11,415 bases of DNA from Deltaproteobacteria bacterium (GTDB lineage Bacteria; UBA10199; GCA-002796325; JACPFF01), in assembly GCA_016183065.1 (NCBI GenBank), contig JACPFF010000024.1:1-11415 (forward strand), given 5' to 3'. Shown in pieces: positions 1 to 7,118 of this stretch (position 1 is the stretch's first letter; every line of letters begins with the position of its first letter). The notes below the pieces were generated by a model that searched no databases, was not told the origin of the DNA, and saw nothing but the letters and a program-made list of their open reading frames with translations. A program made the translations under genes and the position numbers.

Positions 1-2
1 CG

Positions 3-134
3 CCGCAACAGGTGAGAAAAGCGATTGACCATTTTGTGGAAGCGTACAACAAAAAAGCAGCGCCGTTTGAATGGAAAAAACAGGTGGTGTATCAAAAACA
101 GTTCAAATATAAATACGCTGACTTATGTCAGTGA
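3..134 (+). CDS. IS630-family transposase, C-terminal end (partial)
   Basis: An open frame enters from the left edge and ends at the TGA at 132-134, giving 43 residues. The segment AIDHFVEAYNKKAAPFEW is what the extreme C-terminus of IS630/Tc1-mariner-like transposases looks like: a short helix, then Tyr-Asn and Pro-Phe-x-Trp. The catalytic DDE core lies outside the window. The sequence just after the stop, about 135-156, may be the element's terminal inverted repeat, but only one end is visible so this is inference. The next gene starts in the same reading frame 15 bases later, which suggests the element inserted into the 5' part of that gene. The family call is fairly secure for such a short piece; the subgroup is unknown. 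Confidence 0.7.
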   Translation, partial: PQQVRKAIDHFVEAYNKKAAPFEWKKQVVYQKQFKYKYADLCQ

Positions 135-149
135 GTACTAGAGCTTCTT

Positions 150-935
150 TTGCACCTCACGGCCGCACAACTCGCCTCACTGCCGCAATGGGTGCACGAC
201 ACAGGAGAGGCACGGCTGGCCATAGACCGCTTGCGTGCAGAGGGAAATCTCGCTGAGGCCACTCGGCTCGCCGAGCAGATGGCAAAACAATACCCGCAAT
301 GCCAGTATGCCCATCTCATCAAAGGGACACTGGCTGAAGGCAACGGCCACTATCCCGAGGCGATGCAGGCCTGGCGCGCTGCGGAGGCATTTCTTCCCCC
401 AAATACCCGCTCAGACGATCTGGACTGGCACATGCTCTTCGTTGCCTACACCATGCGTGATTGGGAACAGGCGACCCTCCGGGCGGCGGCGCTGATACAA
501 AACCCGACCGCAGACCGCGATTCCCGCCGCCATGCCCACTGGATGCAGGCCATGATTGTGCGAGAACAGAACGCGCTTCAGGACCCGAAAACCTATCAAC
601 AGCATCTCACGAGCTACGCCACGCTCCTCCGGGCCCATTTTTCCGAGGTCGGCGCAGAGAGTCTCCGGAAAGAGTGGGAATGGGCGCAAACGGATCTCCC
701 ACAGCCGTGGCCATCATCACACAGAGCCCCACCGGCAGTCCGCACGGTGGAAAGTCGCGTCCTCGCGACGTTTGCTGATCTCTTTGTCCTGGCGGGCGAT
801 CCCGAACGCGCTGCCGTGTTTCTGGAGCAGGCGAGTCAACATACACCTGAAGATGCGCGGTGGCATCGTGAGCTCGTCACGCTCTGGGCCGAAACGGGGC
901 AATGGGAGAAAGTCGGCCGTACGGCGGGAGAGTGA
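150..935 (+). CDS. TPR-repeat protein, probably 5'-truncated by the IS
   Basis: The frame codes for up to 261 residues, soluble, with no signal peptide or membrane segment. Helical repeat pairs fit tetratricopeptide repeats at about residues 24-50 (RAEGNLAEATRLAEQMAKQYP), 55-82 and 205-258 (LFVLAGDPERAAVFLEQASQ, then LVTLWAETGQWEKV). TPR domains mediate protein-protein contacts; no catalytic motif is seen. The only available 5' start is a TTG at 150 with no convincing Shine-Dalgarno sequence. The frame is open back to the transposase stop codon, so I infer that the original start was removed by the insertion and the first few codons are IS-derived. The gene ends 19 bases before the next one and probably shares its transcript. 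The specific role is unknown. Confidence 0.7.
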   Translation: MHLTAAQLASLPQWVHDTGEARLAIDRLRAEGNLAEATRLAEQMAKQYPQCQYAHLIKGTLAEGNGHYPEAMQAWRAAEAFLPPNTRSDDLDWHMLFVAYTMRDWEQATLRAAALIQNPTADRDSRRHAHWMQAMIVREQNALQDPKTYQQHLTSYATLLRAHFSEVGAESLRKEWEWAQTDLPQPWPSSHRAPPAVRTVESRVLATFADLFVLAGDPERAAVFLEQASQHTPEDARWHRELVTLWAETGQWEKVGRTAGE

Positions 936-954
936 TCCCGGATGAGGAGCACGC

Positions 955-3021
955 ATGACCAGTCCAACACTCCACTGTGAGACCCCGGAACTTCAGCAGT
1001 GGTTTCACCAGCTCCGCGAGGATGGCGTCCCGCTCCACGCGTTTGATGGGGGATATGGCGTCGCCCAGGCCACACCCGATCCCTTTGCCCCAGAGCGCGT
1101 GGTGGTCGGCAAAGAAGATGCCCTCATTAGTTGTGCCGAAATTGCCGAGGTCGTCTTTGCGCGATGGGAGCGGTATCGCGCACTGATTACCAAAGCAACG
1201 GGTCGCGACATTCCGTGGGACCTCCCGCCAGACGTCACGAAGAGAGTCGATTGGATCCGACGTGAGGTCCAGGCAGAGTGGAAACCCGACACCGTGGCGT
1301 TTACGCAACACCTCGGGTATGCGTTGTATATGTATGCGCTCCTCCCCAATGCGGAGCAGATGCCCTATTATCGCCAGTATCAGCAGGCGTGGTTGGCGCG
1401 GGTGACACACCGGCTCCGATTGGTGGGACTGGAGCCCGTGGCAGAACGGATCATGGCACGCGGTGGGCTGGGACTCGGATCGTTTCGAGGCGATCTCCCG
1501 CTGGAAGGGACCGCCATGGAGGCCTTGCAGGCCCAACAAGGCCACTGTACCGAGAAAGGGAAGGTGCTCTTCGGCCTCTTTGCGCGGGCGCGCCTCTCCC
1601 CCTTTGTCCTCCTGATGTCTGTGCCGCAGACCTATAAGGCGTGGAACGCGCTCTTTCCCGGTATGGGCGCGCAGTTTACACCCTCTCCCGATGAAGAGTT
1701 GCTTGGCCACGTGGTCCTCTCACAGCAGACAAGTCCCAAGACGGTCTATTCATATGATTTTCAAGCATTTTCGGCCAATCATCAACTCATTAGTCCGGAC
1801 ATTGCGCCATACGCAGTCACCCTGTCGGTTCGCGAATTTTTCCTGACGGATCTGCACAACCGCGTGGCTGCACTGAGAGATCAGAAACAATATGCTGCTG
1901 CGCGTCGGGTGTTAGAGAGTGCGAAACGCCTTGGCCCCTCCTTCCTGGATGCGCGGTTCAAGGCGACGGAAGCCGCACTTGCCCCGGATCATGAGACACG
2001 GCAGGCACTCATTGCGGAAGGACTACAGATCCTCCCCAATGACCCCCACCTTCAGCTTCAGCGTTGTAAGACATTGACCGACGTTGCCACGCAGGTGGAG
2101 TGCCTTTTGCCTCTTGCAGCACACCTCTCCGCTGCACACGCTTATGTCGCCCCACTGCTGATGAGGAACGGTCGCGTGGCAGAGGCCCTCCCGTACCTCG
2201 AAACACTGACCCGTGAGGGGAGCCCAACGGAACGACGTGACCACGCCGTGCTACTTGCGCACCACTATGCGGCCGACGGCCGTGATGCAGAGGCGATACG
2301 CTATTTCACCATGGCCCATCAATTAGATCCGACCAATGCGGACGTCTGTGCCATGTTGGCAACGCATTATCAAACGCGCAAGACCTGGCACGACGCCGAA
2401 CAGTGGTTTCAGCGCGCCACCCGATTGGCCGACTCGCCAACGCATCGCAGTCTGATCATGCTGCAAGCCATCCCAACGCTCATGGCACTCGACAATAAAG
2501 CGCTGGCGAAACATTACCTCCTTCGAAACCTCCAGACGGATCAGACCATGTCCGCTACCGCAGATTTACGGGCGTATCACGAAGCTGCGCGCGAGGCCGT
2601 TGTGGCGTTCGGCTTCATGCAAGAATACATGCAGCAGTTGGAAGATGAGATTTGGCGCCGCCCATGGGCCGAGGTGTTCGTCGTGGACCTGCAGTGGCGG
2701 CACGGCCACCAGGAGGAGGCCCTTGCCCGGGCCACCGCATTCTCGATTGCCGATGAATCCCCGCGCGCCATTGCCGCTTTTAAGGCAGATAGTTTCAGTA
2801 GGGAAGGCCGGAATATCGTCGAACAATGGGAGCTGGCCCTCCGGGTCTTGCCGGAGGATTTTTGGCACCGCGCACCTGCCGGACTGGTCAACTTCTATCG
2901 TGCCATGGCCCGGTGGCAAAAAGCCTGGGGAAATGACGCCGCGGCCGCCCGTGCCCTGCAGCATGTTCAGCAACACACCCCCACTCCGTCGGGATCGGAC
3001 GGACCTTTCCGCACACCCTGA
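955..3021 (+). CDS. transglutaminase-like domain protein with C-terminal TPR repeats
   Basis: This is a 688-residue soluble protein. The ATG start is supported by GAGGAG at 944-949. Around residues 185-275 it carries the landmarks of a transglutaminase-like fold: Cys198 in QQGHCTEKG followed by the hydrophobic helix and the R-L-SPFVLLM strand, His252 in LGHVVL, and Asp268 in VYSYDF. Their order and spacing match a Cys-His-Asp triad. From about residue 300 to the C-terminus the protein is helical repeats of TPR type, clearest at 303-335, 431-461 (HHYAADGRDAEAIRYFTMA) and 464-495. Residues 1-180 are unrecognised. The family includes proteases, peptide N-glycanase-like enzymes and amide cross-linkers, so the reaction here is open. 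The gene pairs with the upstream TPR gene and converges on the peptide-modification operon. A functional link to that operon is only inferred. Confidence 0.7.
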   Translation: MTSPTLHCETPELQQWFHQLREDGVPLHAFDGGYGVAQATPDPFAPERVVVGKEDALISCAEIAEVVFARWERYRALITKATGRDIPWDLPPDVTKRVDWIRREVQAEWKPDTVAFTQHLGYALYMYALLPNAEQMPYYRQYQQAWLARVTHRLRLVGLEPVAERIMARGGLGLGSFRGDLPLEGTAMEALQAQQGHCTEKGKVLFGLFARARLSPFVLLMSVPQTYKAWNALFPGMGAQFTPSPDEELLGHVVLSQQTSPKTVYSYDFQAFSANHQLISPDIAPYAVTLSVREFFLTDLHNRVAALRDQKQYAAARRVLESAKRLGPSFLDARFKATEAALAPDHETRQALIAEGLQILPNDPHLQLQRCKTLTDVATQVECLLPLAAHLSAAHAYVAPLLMRNGRVAEALPYLETLTREGSPTERRDHAVLLAHHYAADGRDAEAIRYFTMAHQLDPTNADVCAMLATHYQTRKTWHDAEQWFQRATRLADSPTHRSLIMLQAIPTLMALDNKALAKHYLLRNLQTDQTMSATADLRAYHEAAREAVVAFGFMQEYMQQLEDEIWRRPWAEVFVVDLQWRHGHQEEALARATAFSIADESPRAIAAFKADSFSREGRNIVEQWELALRVLPEDFWHRAPAGLVNFYRAMARWQKAWGNDAAAARALQHVQQHTPTPSGSDGPFRTP

Positions 3022-3092
3022 TTGTCTCCGGCACCGTGCGCCATCGACAGCGGTAGGGCAGAGATCTGGCCTGCAAGTGCCGCTGACAATGA

Positions 3093-3194
3093 ATGGAAAA
3101 ATTTCCAGACGGAAAGAGCTGGTTGAACTTTTACCGCATATGGACAGCCAAGGAAGCCCTACTGAAAACAAGTGGCATGGGGCTGAGAGAGCCT
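3093..3194 (+). pseudogene. remnant of an Sfp-type 4'-phosphopantetheinyl transferase
   Basis: About 34 codons translate to a stretch containing FYRIWTAKEALLKTSGMGL. This is the signature of Sfp/ACPS-type phosphopantetheinyl transferases, (F/W)-x-x-W-T-x-K-E-A-x-x-K-x-x-G-x-G-L, including the Mg-binding Glu and the following Lys. The enzyme normally runs to roughly 200-240 residues. Here the frame is closed by stops just upstream (3081-3083 and 3087-3089), the earlier motifs are absent, and similarity stops after the motif. I therefore read it as a decayed fragment rather than a working gene. It implies that a carrier-protein activating enzyme once stood here. Confidence 0.6.
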
Positions 3195-3480
3195 ATCCTA
3201 AAACCACCGGTCGGCAAAGACGCCGGCATGAAAACTGAGAAAAAGCGCTCCTCTGAAGTTTCAATTACTCGGATCATAGCTGTGCTCAAAAGTGTTCTAA
3301 ATTCCGCACACTATGATCGATTCTCTGTTGCCTGCCGATTACACTTGACAGGTGATTTCTGGCAGGGCACGGAGGGGAGACTCCGAAGTGGACGTTTATG
3401 GGATTACACGTAACCGCAAAACGCCCCACAACTCCCGTATTCACAAGCGACTTGGCTGTAATAAGCAAAGCGAGCGGAAT
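3195..3480. other. gene-poor stretch without recognised content
   Basis: The frame of the phosphopantetheinyl transferase remnant continues to 3413 but no longer resembles any family I recognise. I see no RNA gene, no clear promoter and no intact coding sequence here. The base composition is lower in GC than the flanking genes, as expected for decaying or IS-derived DNA. Confidence 0.4.
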
Positions 3481-3482
3481 TA

Positions 3483-3643
3483 GTGGGGCCCCACGGGCTC
3501 ACGCCCGTGGCACCCTGAGGGGAGGCTTCGCCGGAGCACGACACCCCCCGGACTGACGTCCGGGGCCCCACGACCCAGCCGCACCGCGGCGCTGAGGGGG
3601 AGGCTCCACCGGCTTTGCCGGTGGAGGGGGCGACGTGAGCCCC
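3483..3643. repeat. cluster of GC-rich hairpin repeats
   Basis: Three perfect hairpins lie within 136 bases. The first pairs CCACGGGC (3491-3498) with GCCCGTGG (3503-3510) around a TCAC loop. The second pairs CCCCGGAC (3546-3553) with GTCCGGGG (3558-3565) around a TGAC loop. The third pairs CTCCACCGGC (3604-3613) with GCCGGTGGAG (3617-3626) around TTT. The palindrome GTGGGGCCCCAC overlaps the first hairpin at 3483-3494, and GGGGCCCCAC recurs at 3562-3571. CTGAGGGG followed by (G)AGGCT occurs after each of the first two hairpins. This two-unit layout resembles dispersed REP-like extragenic elements. It sits between convergent operons and could also slow or stop transcription, though no U-tract follows any stem. 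Confidence 0.65.
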
Positions 3644-3736
3644 TCCAATGGTGGGCGAAGGAGAGAGCGAACCTGGTAGAAATCGGGGTCTTTGAAGCAG
3701 TTTCCTCACTCATCTTTCGGTCGGCGATGGCTCCAA

Positions 3737-3778
3737 CGGGGACGTTGCATCTGATTGATCCATATGTTGTCGTCCCCG
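3737..3778. repeat. inverted repeat downstream of the minus-strand operon
   Basis: CGGGGACG (3737-3744) is exactly complementary to CGTCCCCG (3771-3778) across a 26-base spacer. It lies 34-75 bases past the stop of the S41 protease gene. It could form a long-loop hairpin at the operon's 3' end, but there is no T-rich tail, so calling it an intrinsic terminator is not supported. The rest of 3644-3811 shows nothing I recognise. Confidence 0.35.
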
Positions 3779-3811
3779 ATAGCGGTCTCGTTTAGCGTAG
3801 CGCTCAGCTCC

Positions 3812-5197
3812 TCACCGATACCCGCACGCCTGCAAGGCCTCCATGATGCTGCCGTTGCCGAGGTGTTTGGGCACGACGGGATCGCCCTCCCATCGGCTGC
3901 CATCGGGCTTGAGGTATTCATCGAAGGGGAGACTCAGGTCGACATGGATACCGCTCTCCGGCGCAACAGGGTGGACGTCGTCGTAGCCGATCAGTCGCCC
4001 GGCCGTGGGGGTGCCGTACGTGCAGGTGGCGATGCGGGATTGCAGGTGATAGGCGAGGACATCGCAAAGACTCCCGCACAGTCCATTCGTGATGACGACC
4101 AAGGGGCCCTCCCACCGCGTCAATTTGTGTGCGGCCTCCGGCGTTGTGCGTTCGACGTCCCGCACATATCCCGCCGCGGTTTTGGGTCCCAAGGTCTCCC
4201 CCTCGGCAATCATTATGGCCACCGCGATGTCGCCATCCGACACGAGACTCTCGATGCGGTCCGGTAGTTGCACATGGAACTGATACCCCACGGTATAGAG
4301 GGCATTCAGTCCACCGCCCGAGGAATCGCGCAGGTCGAGGACCACGCCGTCGGCCTTTTGTATCCCGGCCTCCCAGCAGGCAAACGCCTGTTCAATGGCG
4401 TCCAGATCAAACCGGAGACCGCGGGGGTGCCACCAGAACCACGTCTTACCTCCCAGCGCCACAGAGGTGGCCACTTCCATCTCCCCGAGACAATACCCAT
4501 TCTCCTCCGAGATCTCCACGTCGCCCCAGAACGAGGGATACCCATTGCGCGAGAGCGCAAATGGCTGCTCCTCCAATACGGTCTCCCACTCGACGGCAGT
4601 GGTTTCAAGGGTCTCCTGCCCTTCGAACGCGATCTTGATAGTGTCGGTAAATCCCGGATACGGTTTCTTCCGGAACGTTGCAGTCAACGTGCGCGCGGCG
4701 ATTTCAAGAGCACTCGTCGTGGACGATTGCGGTTCCAATGCCGCACGATCTGCCAGCAGCTCCAGGATCGGCCGCCCATGCATGGCCACCACTTTCTTCC
4801 CGACATACGGCAGCAACGACACCGCGAATGCAGCAGCCACGCGCACCTCCTGCGTGGTCACATCATAGGTCAGCATCAGCGGATAGGTTTTCGAGGGCGC
4901 GTCACTACTGTAGATTTGAAAATCGGCATGGCCATCGGGCATCAGGGCCCGAAGGGCCCACAGCCCCTCGACCAGCGGTTTCCCTGCAATGGCGGCCAGA
5001 CACTTTTGCAAGAAGGCCTCTTTCCCATCGGGATAATGATACCGCAACCCCTGCCAATTCTCCGCATAGATCACGCACGATGTCGCCAGAACCTCCTGCG
5101 GCGTGGGCGGCGTGACTGCTGTCGCACGGCTAGCCTGCATCAGCATAAAGAGGAGAAGTGACACCAAGAAGTGCCATGTGCCTGTTCTCTTTCTCAT
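3812..5197 (-). CDS. secreted S41-family (C-terminal processing-like) serine protease
   Basis: The protein has 461 residues from the ATG at 5197. I chose this start because it begins a textbook signal peptide: Arg/Lys-rich residues 1-4, the hydrophobic core FLVSLLLFMLM and cleavage after ATA near residue 27. AAAGG stands 7 bases upstream. The mature protein would act in the periplasm or outside the cell. Residues about 115-150 (VGKKVVAMHGRPILELL) resemble a PDZ-type strand-turn. VVLDLRDSSGGGLNA (285-299) is the S41 motif, and NGLCGSLCDVLA (371-382) aligns with the nucleophile segment of tail-specific proteases, making Ser376 the likely nucleophile. At the position of the usual general-base Lys, 25 residues on, there is Arg401 (GTPTAGRLIG). 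The enzyme may use a different dyad or be a binding protein. It overlaps the upstream peptidase gene by 68 bases. Confidence 0.8.
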   Translation of the reverse strand: MRKRTGTWHFLVSLLLFMLMQASRATAVTPPTPQEVLATSCVIYAENWQGLRYHYPDGKEAFLQKCLAAIAGKPLVEGLWALRALMPDGHADFQIYSSDAPSKTYPLMLTYDVTTQEVRVAAAFAVSLLPYVGKKVVAMHGRPILELLADRAALEPQSSTTSALEIAARTLTATFRKKPYPGFTDTIKIAFEGQETLETTAVEWETVLEEQPFALSRNGYPSFWGDVEISEENGYCLGEMEVATSVALGGKTWFWWHPRGLRFDLDAIEQAFACWEAGIQKADGVVLDLRDSSGGGLNALYTVGYQFHVQLPDRIESLVSDGDIAVAIMIAEGETLGPKTAAGYVRDVERTTPEAAHKLTRWEGPLVVITNGLCGSLCDVLAYHLQSRIATCTYGTPTAGRLIGYDDVHPVAPESGIHVDLSLPFDEYLKPDGSRWEGDPVVPKHLGNGSIMEALQACGYR

Positions 5198-7118
5198 CGT
5201 GAGCCTTTCGCTTCTGGTTGAGAAACCGTTCAAACATGTCGACGGTGATCGTCTTGAGCCAGTCGTTGATTGATGCAGTTCTTGTGGCCAAGCACTCCTC
5301 GACACAGCAGAAGCCGAGAAAATATCCGTACTTTGGAAATGTCTCCCCCCGGGAGATGACAAATGGATGCGACAGGTGTCGAGGCTCAACCAGAGTATGT
5401 CTCCCCCGTCGAATGATCCACACATCCCCGCTGAGCCATTGCCAGAGAGCAGTGGCCAACATGGAGGCCTCTGCTGCATATCGCGCATAGTCCGCGTCGC
5501 TAAAGCCGAGCGCCCGCGCGGGAGAAATTCCCAGCAGATCAATAGTGGCTTTGCAGGCCAGGCCCTCGCCCAAGGCCGATTTCATCAACGATGGCACGCG
5601 CAGCGATTGCAGTAGCGGATTCGTAAGCGTATGGATCATTTCATGCATCAACACCCGTTGCAGATCGTGCGGTTTCAGTTTTTCCATGGAGAGGGCAATG
5701 CCATAGGACCGGTTTGCGGCATTAAAGGGCGCCCCGGCGAACACGTGGATGTCAACGACGCTGGGATCACTTCGAGCATCCCCACACCACTGTCGGACCA
5801 AATGGAAACACTCCGTTGCGCATGCACGAATCCGCTTGGTCCATTGCTCAGAGGAGAGCAGAGATTTTTTCCATTGATCCCAGTCCTCCTGCGCAAATGT
5901 GATTGCTGGAAGACCAAAACGGGCGTGCAAGGCGTTCCATGTCGGCAGCACCTTGTGGAGAGAGTCGACATAATTCCCGGACTGATATGCCGCCTTACGC
6001 AGTGGCTGGAGATGATCATGCACACGGATATCCGGATGCGCGATTGTTGACTGGGGCGCAATCACTGATCGTACACGATCCTGCCGTGTAAACGTCCGCA
6101 CCCCTTCTGCAAGTTGCTCCTGCAAGCTCACCACATCGGCCACAGTCACGCGCTCTGCACGCCATTCTTGTTCTCTACGACCATTGTGAGCGAATTCCGA
6201 AGGGGTCACGAGACAGGCGGCGCGGCCACCCCATCGCACCCATTGGCTCGCCTCACAACTCCCGTTCGTCAAATCGAGTGGATTGACACCAAGCCAATCT
6301 GTCAGCACCCCGCGGCGATCGGAACGACGCCACGAGGTCCCCTGACCGCAGAAATGGGCCAATGCTGGATATTCGGGCGTCACCTCAAGCGAGTAGAGCA
6401 TTGGCCAGTCCTGGATGGCAATCCCGAAATGTATTGACACATCCCGATGTGCATGAAGCCCACTGAAGCCGATTTCCTCATCCAGAGTCAGGAGTCCCAA
6501 CAGGTCTTGAGGGCGGTGTTGCACATAATAGGCAAGAATGGCCGCACAGCCCACATGATCGTCCAACCCCCACCCCTCGAACCAATCCTTGCGGACCATC
6601 CAGAGGTTATTGTGGTGAGGACCTCGTAAATAGCCCGGCAGTCGCACGACACTTTTTGTCTGGAACGAGATCCAAGACTCCTTGAGCCCCTGCCGTTGCG
6701 TATCGATCAATACCTCTTCCACAAAATCGCCATCAGCATCACACAGCATCATGCGTCGCCCTATGAGCCGCGCAGGAAGACCGCCTTGCACCACGGCGCT
6801 GTATCGATGCCATCCATTGGTGGTCGCATCGTCGAGGTGATGCGTAACGATAGCACCGGGATGGTCGAGATGGGCATGCAATACGAGGCGAGTCGTTGTA
6901 TTCCTGATATTGGCAAACCATCTCTGCATAGTATGCGTACCGAGCAACACATTGCCATAGACATCGCGGCAATGCGCGATACCTGCTCTGGCAAGTCGAT
7001 CGCTGAAGCGATACCAGCTCTTGGACGTCCACTGCCAGCCGGGAACCAGAGGAAACTGTTCAATCCACGCAAGCCAATCGGAAAAATCTTTTACAGATAC
7101 GGTTGTTCCAGATTCCAT
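5130..7118 (-). CDS. two-domain metallopeptidase: M42/M20-like aminopeptidase fused to an HExxH zinc protease
   Basis: The ATG at 7118 gives 662 residues and is preceded by AAGGAAGAAG. A longer open frame reaches 7310 but only by reading through the maturase gene. Residues about 10-335 carry the dinuclear-zinc aminopeptidase landmarks: HAHLDHPG (81-88; H83 and D85), GLDDHVG (184-190), TLDEEIGFSG (211-220; E214/E215), SLEVTP (243-248; Glu245 where M42 usually has Asp) and SEFAHN (307-312; H311). Residues about 380-640 form a second domain with VLMHEMIHTL (489-498), a zincin HExxH motif (H492, E493, H496), and GEGLA (517-521), where Glu518 is a likely third ligand. There is no signal peptide, so it should be cytoplasmic. 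It overlaps the maturase gene by 28 bases and probably trims the modified peptide or its leader. The fold class is well supported; the substrate is inferred. Confidence 0.8.
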   Translation of the reverse strand: MESGTTVSVKDFSDWLAWIEQFPLVPGWQWTSKSWYRFSDRLARAGIAHCRDVYGNVLLGTHTMQRWFANIRNTTTRLVLHAHLDHPGAIVTHHLDDATTNGWHRYSAVVQGGLPARLIGRRMMLCDADGDFVEEVLIDTQRQGLKESWISFQTKSVVRLPGYLRGPHHNNLWMVRKDWFEGWGLDDHVGCAAILAYYVQHRPQDLLGLLTLDEEIGFSGLHAHRDVSIHFGIAIQDWPMLYSLEVTPEYPALAHFCGQGTSWRRSDRRGVLTDWLGVNPLDLTNGSCEASQWVRWGGRAACLVTPSEFAHNGRREQEWRAERVTVADVVSLQEQLAEGVRTFTRQDRVRSVIAPQSTIAHPDIRVHDHLQPLRKAAYQSGNYVDSLHKVLPTWNALHARFGLPAITFAQEDWDQWKKSLLSSEQWTKRIRACATECFHLVRQWCGDARSDPSVVDIHVFAGAPFNAANRSYGIALSMEKLKPHDLQRVLMHEMIHTLTNPLLQSLRVPSLMKSALGEGLACKATIDLLGISPARALGFSDADYARYAAEASMLATALWQWLSGDVWIIRRGRHTLVEPRHLSHPFVISRGETFPKYGYFLGFCCVEECLATRTASINDWLKTITVDMFERFLNQKRKAHDEKENRHMALLGVTSPLYADAG

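Noticed and set aside
877-1710. Minus-strand open frame of 277 codons opposite the transglutaminase-like gene
   Set aside because: It has no recognisable domain and no ribosome site; it mirrors codon bias of the real gene on the plus strand.
3483-3643. Possible CRISPR array or riboswitch
   Set aside because: The repeats differ in sequence and length and have no regular spacers. They are independent hairpins, and no coding sequence follows that a riboswitch could control.
4268-5161. Plus-strand open frame of 297 codons opposite the S41 gene
   Set aside because: The composition is Arg/His/Pro-rich with no family features. It is a shadow of the S41 coding sequence, which has clear motifs.
5198-5542. 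N-terminal extension of the S41 protease to 576 residues
   Set aside because: It would lie wholly inside the metallopeptidase gene and bury the signal peptide. The ATG at 5197 begins a proper signal sequence with a ribosome site.
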